The notes under the pieces are model-generated. The model was not told the origin of the DNA and did no database searches. It saw only the letters and a program-made list of their open reading frames with translations. This document shows, in pieces, positions 42,159 through 46,522 of a stretch of 46,522 nucleotides of DNA. The DNA is taken from the NCBI GenBank assembly GCA_006226755.1, contig SBGE01000150.1, positions 1 to 46,522 of the forward strand, read 5' to 3'. Source of the DNA: Deltaproteobacteria bacterium. GTDB lineage: Bacteria > Bdellovibrionota > Bacteriovoracia > Bacteriovoracales > Bacteriovoracaceae. The first letter of the stretch is position 1. Every line of letters starts with the position of its first letter. The translations under genes and the position numbers were made by a program.

Positions 42159-43493
42159 TTAGAACAAAGCTGATGGATCCATGTTCTCAAGATTGTGCTT
42201 AACGCTCGCTAGGAAGCGACCACCAAGCTCACCGTCGATCAGTCTGTGATCGTAAGTGTGAGTTGAGTACATCATATGTCTGATCGCGATAGCATCGTCT
42301 TCAGTAACGATTGGTCTTTTCTTAATCACACCTGAAGCAAAGATTCCAAGTTGTGGCTGAAGAATAACTGGAGTGGCCATCAAAGTTCCAAATGATCCAA
42401 CGTTAGTGAAAGTAAATGTTCCACCTGAAAGCTCATCTAGAGTCAGTTTTCTATTTCTTGCCTTAGCTGCAAGCTCATTCACTTTTCTGGCGATACCAGT
42501 GATATTCAGTGAGTCAGCAGATTTGATGACTGGAACCACAAGTCCGTTTCCAGGAACTGCAACAGCGCATCCAAGGTTGATATCCTTTTTAACCACAATG
42601 TTTGTCCCATCAATTGAAGCATTCACCATAGGATGCTCTCTCAGGGCCTGAACAAGGGCATAGAGGATGAAGTGAGTATAAGTTAGGCTGAATCCTTCCT
42701 GTCTTTTGAATTCGTTTTTAAAGCCTTCTCTGAACTTCACAAGCTTGGTCATGTCGATTTCATCAAGCGAGTTGACGTGTGGAGAAGTTAGTTTGGATTC
42801 AACCATGTTCTTGGCGATGGCCTTTCTCATGTTATCCATTGGAATGATTTCGACTCTCTCCCCTGTCGCAAGTGTCTGAGCGACGCCACCAGCAGGAACT
42901 GATGTTGGAGCTGGAGCTGCCGGAGCAGGAGCTGTTCTGGCTGCAGGAGCAGCGGCTGGAGCACCGGCTCCTCTATTTTGAAGATAGCTCATGAAATCTT
43001 CTTTATTTACTCTTCCGCCGGCCCCGGTACCAACGATGTTGGCCAATTCACCAAGATCAACACCATTTTCTTTGGCGAGAGCTTTAACCAGTGGAGTGTA
43101 GAATCTACGTCCGGCTTCAACTTGAGCATTTGACGTTTCAACTTCAGCTAAAGCTACAGCTGTTCCGCCTCCGTTTTGTTCTACGGCAACCTCAACTTTT
43201 GCAGGAGCTGCTGAAGTCGATGAAGATGATCCACCTGAAAATGGAACAGAAAGGTCGTCTTCAAGAACAGCTATCTTGATGCCGACATCTACTGTGTCAC
43301 CTTCAGGAAAAAGAATCTCTTCAATTCTTCCTTCAAAAGGAGAAGGGATTTCAGATTCCACTTTATCAGTAGAGATCTCAAGAAGGATCTCATCGATTTG
43401 AATGGTATCGCCTGGTTGCTTGTGCCATTTGGTGATCGTTCCGTTTGTGATCGACTCACCCATTTGTGGCATTACGATTTCTTGCTTGGCCAT
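42159..43493 (-). CDS. Dihydrolipoamide acyltransferase (E2) of a 2-oxo acid dehydrogenase
   Basis: 444 aa. Lipoyl domain at 1-80 with the lipoylated Lys44 (EISTDKVE), then a Thr/Ala/Gly linker. An E3-binding domain follows at about 131-170 (YTPLVKALAKENG to GRVNKEDF), then an Ala-Pro linker. The catalytic domain has SVGSFG and HTYDHRLIDG (catalytic His and Asp). It transfers the acyl group to CoA. The type (2-oxoglutarate or branched-chain) cannot be fixed, since no E1 gene is in the window; pyruvate is less likely from the single lipoyl domain. It lies nine bases behind lpdA and ends at a strong terminator. Confidence 0.93.
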   Translation of the reverse strand: MAKQEIVMPQMGESITNGTITKWHKQPGDTIQIDEILLEISTDKVESEIPSPFEGRIEEILFPEGDTVDVGIKIAVLEDDLSVPFSGGSSSSTSAAPAKVEVAVEQNGGGTAVALAEVETSNAQVEAGRRFYTPLVKALAKENGVDLGELANIVGTGAGGRVNKEDFMSYLQNRGAGAPAAAPAARTAPAPAAPAPTSVPAGGVAQTLATGERVEIIPMDNMRKAIAKNMVESKLTSPHVNSLDEIDMTKLVKFREGFKNEFKRQEGFSLTYTHFILYALVQALREHPMVNASIDGTNIVVKKDINLGCAVAVPGNGLVVPVIKSADSLNITGIARKVNELAAKARNRKLTLDELSGGTFTFTNVGSFGTLMATPVILQPQLGIFASGVIKKRPIVTEDDAIAIRHMMYSTHTYDHRLIDGELGGRFLASVKHNLENMDPSALF

Positions 43494-43502
43494 ATTTTAC
43501 TC

Positions 43503-44891
43503 CTAAAAGTTAAGCGCTCTGTTTCTAGCGGCCATCACTGACTCCGCCAACCACTCTCCCAAAGTTGGGTGTGGGTGAACAGTTGCAAAAATTTCTTCAT
43601 CAATTCCTTCCATTTGTCTGAAAAGAACGTATTCGTGGATTAACTCAGTTGCGTGTGTTCCCACGATGTGAGCTCCAAGAAGCTCTCCATGTTTTCCAAG
43701 AAGTGTCTTAACAAATCCATCCTTCTCATTTGAAGCTACGGCTTTACCGTTAGCTGTGAAAGGAAGTTTACCAACACTGTATTCAATCCCCTGCTCTTTA
43801 AGAGCTCTTTCGGTGTAACCAACACTGGCAACCTGAGGCTGACAGTAAGTACATCCAGGGATATTCATTTTGTCGATTTTATGGGGATGAGCTCCAGAGA
43901 TATGCTCGGCAGCCACAACACCTTCGTGAGAAGCAGCGTGAGCAAGTAGTGGAGGTCCAGCAACATCACCAATTGCGTAGATGTTTGGAACATTCGTCTG
44001 GTACATATCGTTAACTTGAATGAAGCCACGATCAGTTTTGATGCCTACAGCTTCAAGTCCGATATTCTCGATATTTCCTGTCATTCCAACTGCGATCAGA
44101 CCCATGTCGAATTTGTAATCGACGGCCTTTCCACCTTCAACAGTTGAGATAGTCACATCATTACCATTGTTCTTAGCAGAAACTTTTTCCACACCAAGAC
44201 TCATCTTGATGCCATATTTTTTATAAGCTTTTTCAACTTCAACTGATGAGTCTGTGTCTTCAATTGGAAGAAGATGTTTTTGAAGTTCAAAGATATGAAC
44301 ATCGACACCAAAGGCATTCCAAAAGTAAGCGAACTCAACACCGATTGCTCCGGCTCCGATAATACCGATAGACTTTGGAAGTTCTTCCATCTTGATGGCT
44401 TCCCAAGCACCAATCAGTCTTTTTCCATCGTGCTCAAGTCCTGGGAAAGATCGATATTTAGCGCCAGTGGCGAGAATAATATTCTTGGCATTAACTGTAT
44501 CAACATGACCTTTGTTGGATTTCACTTCAATTTGAGTAGCAGACTTAAGTGTTCCATAGCCTTCGAAAACTTCGATATTGTTTTTCTTCATCAAGAAAGA
44601 AACACCTTTGGAGATACGATCAGAAATTCCTTTCGCTCTTTTTACAGCAGTTTCTCCACTTAGACCTTTAAGCTCGACATCAATTCCTAGAGATTTAAAG
44701 TCTTTGAGTTCATGTACTGAGTGAGCAGACTTAAGAACAGCTTTCGTTGGGATACAGCCTCTGTTGAGACAAACGCCTCCCATTTTATCTACTTCAATAA
44801 TGGCAGTTTTTTTTCCGAGTTGGCTGGCGCGAATGGCAGCAACATATCCACCAGGTCCACTTCCGAGTACGACGACATCAAAGCTTTTCAT
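43503..44891 (-). CDS. lpdA: Dihydrolipoamide dehydrogenase (E3)
   Basis: 462 aa flavoprotein that reoxidises the lipoyl group of E2 with NAD+. FAD loop GSGPGG is at 10-15, redox disulfide CLNRGC has C41 and C46, and a second dinucleotide loop reads GAGAIGVE. The catalytic pair is in HPHPTLGEW at the C-terminus. I use the ATG at 44891 with AAGGA upstream; the longer TTG start at 44945 adds 18 residues before the FAD fold and is unlikely. Forms an operon with the E2 gene. Confidence 0.96.
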   Translation of the reverse strand: MKSFDVVVLGSGPGGYVAAIRASQLGKKTAIIEVDKMGGVCLNRGCIPTKAVLKSAHSVHELKDFKSLGIDVELKGLSGETAVKRAKGISDRISKGVSFLMKKNNIEVFEGYGTLKSATQIEVKSNKGHVDTVNAKNIILATGAKYRSFPGLEHDGKRLIGAWEAIKMEELPKSIGIIGAGAIGVEFAYFWNAFGVDVHIFELQKHLLPIEDTDSSVEVEKAYKKYGIKMSLGVEKVSAKNNGNDVTISTVEGGKAVDYKFDMGLIAVGMTGNIENIGLEAVGIKTDRGFIQVNDMYQTNVPNIYAIGDVAGPPLLAHAASHEGVVAAEHISGAHPHKIDKMNIPGCTYCQPQVASVGYTERALKEQGIEYSVGKLPFTANGKAVASNEKDGFVKTLLGKHGELLGAHIVGTHATELIHEYVLFRQMEGIDEEIFATVHPHPTLGEWLAESVMAARNRALNF

Positions 44892-45003
44892 ATTGAAAAA
44901 ATCCTTATAGGGTTTGGCGAACCTTCGTGGTTCGAAAGAAGCCAAAAACTTCGTGATTATTAACAGTTACAAACTAGCCACTTTTTAATTTCAGCAGACG
45001 AGT

Positions 45004-45930
45004 ATGTCAACAAAACCAGATTCTAGAGCGATGCCCAAATTCGACAAAGTTCTTGCAGAAGAATTGCTGAAAGCCTTTCCTGATGGGGTTGTCGGGCTAG
45101 ACCTTGAAACCACCGGACTTTCACCTTTAGTTGATAAAATAATAGAGATTTCTGCTGTCAAACTAACACCTGGCGGCATCAGCTATTTTGACCAATTGGT
45201 CGACCCTAGTTTAGACATTCCGCAAAAAACAATAGACATCCATGGAATCACCAACGAAATGGTGAAAGACTCTCCTAAAATCGAAGATGTTCTTCCTCAA
45301 TTTTTTGAGTTCACTGAAGGTCTCCCCTTGGTGGCCCACAATGCACAATTTGATTTGGGATTTCTTGTTTTCAATTTACACCAACTCAAATTGAAAGTTC
45401 AAAATCATGAAATTTTTTGTTCGTGTAAATATGCTCGCTCAAGTCTTAAAAACCGAGAAAGTTATAAACTCTCAAGACTCGCCGAAGAGCTTGGGATCAA
45501 TCTTGAAAATGCTCACCGAGCACTTGACGATGCAATAGCAGGTCTCGAAGTTTTCGGTCACTCCATTCAAGAGAGAAATAATCGCGATGAAAAACTCGCT
45601 TTATTTTCGGCCAAAATTTTTGAGCTCAAAGATTTTTCTCATCCTGAAGAAATGCAACTTCCTGAACATATTCAACCCATGATTCCTTTTGTTGCCGATC
45701 AAGAATTGATTGTCATGCGCTACAAAGGCGGAACTCATAAAAATAAATGGCGCCCAGTTCAGCCAATCGCTCTGCTTCCGCTTCCGAACGGAAACATCCT
45801 GTATGGAAAATGTCTGATAGCTGATCTTTACAAGTCTTTTGCGCTAAGCAAAATAAAAGACTGGAGACGCCCAACTGACCAAGATGAGGTAGAAAGGCTC
45901 ATTCATGAACGTCGAGCAGAGCTTATCTAA
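45004..45930 (+). CDS. DnaQ-like 3'-5' exonuclease with extra C-terminal domain
   Basis: 308 aa. DEDDh exonuclease core: DLETT (D33, E35), HNAQFD (112-117, D117) and HRALDDA (H171, D176). It could act in proofreading or RNA/DNA trimming. Residues about 215-308 form a second, basic domain (RYKGGTHKNKWRPVQP to KDWRRP) that loosely resembles a WYL-type fold but is unassigned. Not DnaE-linked here. No strong ribosome site; starts at ATG 45004 or possibly 45031. Divergent from lpdA. Confidence 0.88.
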   Translation: MSTKPDSRAMPKFDKVLAEELLKAFPDGVVGLDLETTGLSPLVDKIIEISAVKLTPGGISYFDQLVDPSLDIPQKTIDIHGITNEMVKDSPKIEDVLPQFFEFTEGLPLVAHNAQFDLGFLVFNLHQLKLKVQNHEIFCSCKYARSSLKNRESYKLSRLAEELGINLENAHRALDDAIAGLEVFGHSIQERNNRDEKLALFSAKIFELKDFSHPEEMQLPEHIQPMIPFVADQELIVMRYKGGTHKNKWRPVQPIALLPLPNGNILYGKCLIADLYKSFALSKIKDWRRPTDQDEVERLIHERRAELI

Positions 45931-45986
45931 CCGCTTTTAGGCCTTTTTCCTTTGGGCTTTCGCGTCACCTTTGATATACAAGGCCC

Positions 45987-46229
45987 ATGAACACTTTGAT
46001 CAACAAGCACAATCTGGCCTACAGACTTCAACAGCTTCTCATTCTTGTTTTGCATCTTATCCTTCTTAAATGGATGATGTACGCCTTGAATAATTCTGGA
46101 AAGTACACCACCACTGAAGTGATGTTCCACTTTACTGGCATGGCGATTTACGGAGCTCTTTTGATTCGCGGATGTGCTTGGTGGGCCAAACGTCGTTACC
46201 TGAAAGAAACAGGTAAAACTTCACTCTAA
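45987..46229 (+). CDS. Small two-helix membrane protein
   Basis: 80 aa. Hydrophobic segments are at about 14-33 and 46-66, with a basic cytoplasmic tail (WAKRRYLKETGK). AAGG lies a few bases before the ATG. Its stop (TAA at 46227-46229) touches the ATG of the next gene, so the two are likely translated together. No family recognised. Confidence 0.7.
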   Translation: MNTLINKHNLAYRLQQLLILVLHLILLKWMMYALNNSGKYTTTEVMFHFTGMAIYGALLIRGCAWWAKRRYLKETGKTSL

Positions 46230-46522
46230 ATGAACTCATCAATCTGGAAAGATAAAATGAAATCAGCTCTTCGATCTACGAAAGAGTTGAATTCTTTTTT
46301 TAATTTCAAGTTTCCTAAAACTCCGTTTCCTATTTTTCTACCGATTGACTTGGCCGAAAGAATTAAAGAGTACGGAATAGAGTCTGCTCTTGGAAAACAG
46401 TTTCTTCCTCATTTGAAAGAGAATAATACTGATGGTCTTTTTGATCCAATTGGTGATGAAATTCATAGTCCAATTGCAGGACTTGTTCATCGCTATGGAA
46501 ACAGAGCTCTCTACTTTCCTAC
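46230..46522 (+). CDS. KamA-family radical SAM aminomutase, 5' part only
   Basis: The gene is cut by the window edge after 97 codons. The translated part contains LPIDLAERIKEYG, LGKQFLPHLKEN, and DPIGDEIHSPIAGLVHRYGN followed by RALYFP. This is the run that precedes the CxxxCxxC iron-sulfur motif in lysine 2,3-aminomutase (KamA) and EpmB, including the conserved HRYGNRAL type segment. Catalytic motif lies outside the window. If EpmB-like, it would modify Lys on elongation factor P; a general lysine aminomutase is also possible. Confidence 0.82.
   Translation, partial: MNSSIWKDKMKSALRSTKELNSFFNFKFPKTPFPIFLPIDLAERIKEYGIESALGKQFLPHLKENNTDGLFDPIGDEIHSPIAGLVHRYGNRALYFP

Noticed and set aside
44892-44945. 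TTG start adding 18 residues to LpdA
   Set aside because: The FAD-binding fold starts at the ATG at 44891, which has its own ribosome site.
45927-46130. Minus-strand 67-codon frame opposite the two-helix protein
   Set aside because: No ribosome site and antisense to a better-supported gene adjoining the KamA-family start.
1-46522. tRNA, rRNA, insertion sequences, integrases, toxin-antitoxin or defence genes
   Set aside because: I looked for their usual motifs on both strands and found none I could support.

Overview
The window is AT-rich, gene-dense bacterial chromosome. Many of its proteins are secreted or lipid-anchored and have no recognisable family. A Bdellovibrio-and-like predator (Bdellovibrionota, most likely the Bacteriovorax/Halobacteriovorax side) is my best guess. 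The guess rests on overall character: a giant Ig-repeat lipoprotein, a secreted endonuclease I, nucleotide-salvage genes, a GldA/F/G-type ABC operon, and many small secreted proteins with no family. No rRNA or other strict phylogenetic marker is present, so the assignment is an inference. I see no tRNA, rRNA, CRISPR array, insertion sequence, integrase or phage gene. Nothing looks recently acquired.

Layout, left to right. 1-5.4 kb: a small unknown gene, a CbbX/SpoVK-like AAA+ ATPase, a tail-hairpin membrane protein, a GNAT acetyltransferase, a CaCA-type Ca2+ antiporter, a four-helix membrane protein and an unknown cytoplasmic protein. 5.4-7.6 kb: minus-strand salvage cluster of thymidine kinase, hypoxanthine phosphoribosyltransferase and an HddA-like GHMP sugar kinase, with the unknown protein at its end. 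7.8-13.1 kb: a tightly packed minus-strand operon, GldA-like ATPase, GldF-like permease, GldG-like protein, DUF4340 protein and a YIP1-like membrane protein. 13.2-15.8 kb: DHH phosphoesterase, a disordered basic protein, a gene-poor stretch with a strong orphan terminator, and a lipoprotein gene preceded by a very stable hairpin.

15.8-21.3 kb: a minus-strand operon for a TRAP transporter of the TPAT type (TatT lipoprotein, DctP, DctQ, DctM). Its last gene encodes a secreted protein with a Pro-Thr linker and a Lys-rich tail. 21.3-24.8 kb: a leader-like intergenic stretch and a tiny basic-protein gene. These are followed by the minus-strand cluster FecR-domain protein, Maf, YggU/DUF167 and a small secreted protein. 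24.9-31.4 kb: ileS (eukaryotic-type, long), two unknown proteins, rpsU and rarA. 31.4-40.5 kb: a two-LysM lipoprotein divergent from a 2581-residue repeat lipoprotein, then a Cys-rich secreted protein. 40.6-46.5 kb: a small secreted protein, secreted endonuclease I, dihydrolipoamide acyltransferase with dihydrolipoamide dehydrogenase, a DnaQ-like exonuclease, a two-helix membrane protein and the start of a KamA-family radical SAM gene cut by the window edge.

The strongest leads are four. The TPAT-type TRAP operon has an unusual residue in its binding protein and an unexplained fifth gene. The giant lipoprotein has an 858-base super-repeat. An orphan terminator at about 14.98 kb implies an unannotated plus-strand transcript. 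Several stable leader hairpins, two of them closed by C(UACG)G tetraloops, may control expression. No complete new defence or mobile system is evident.
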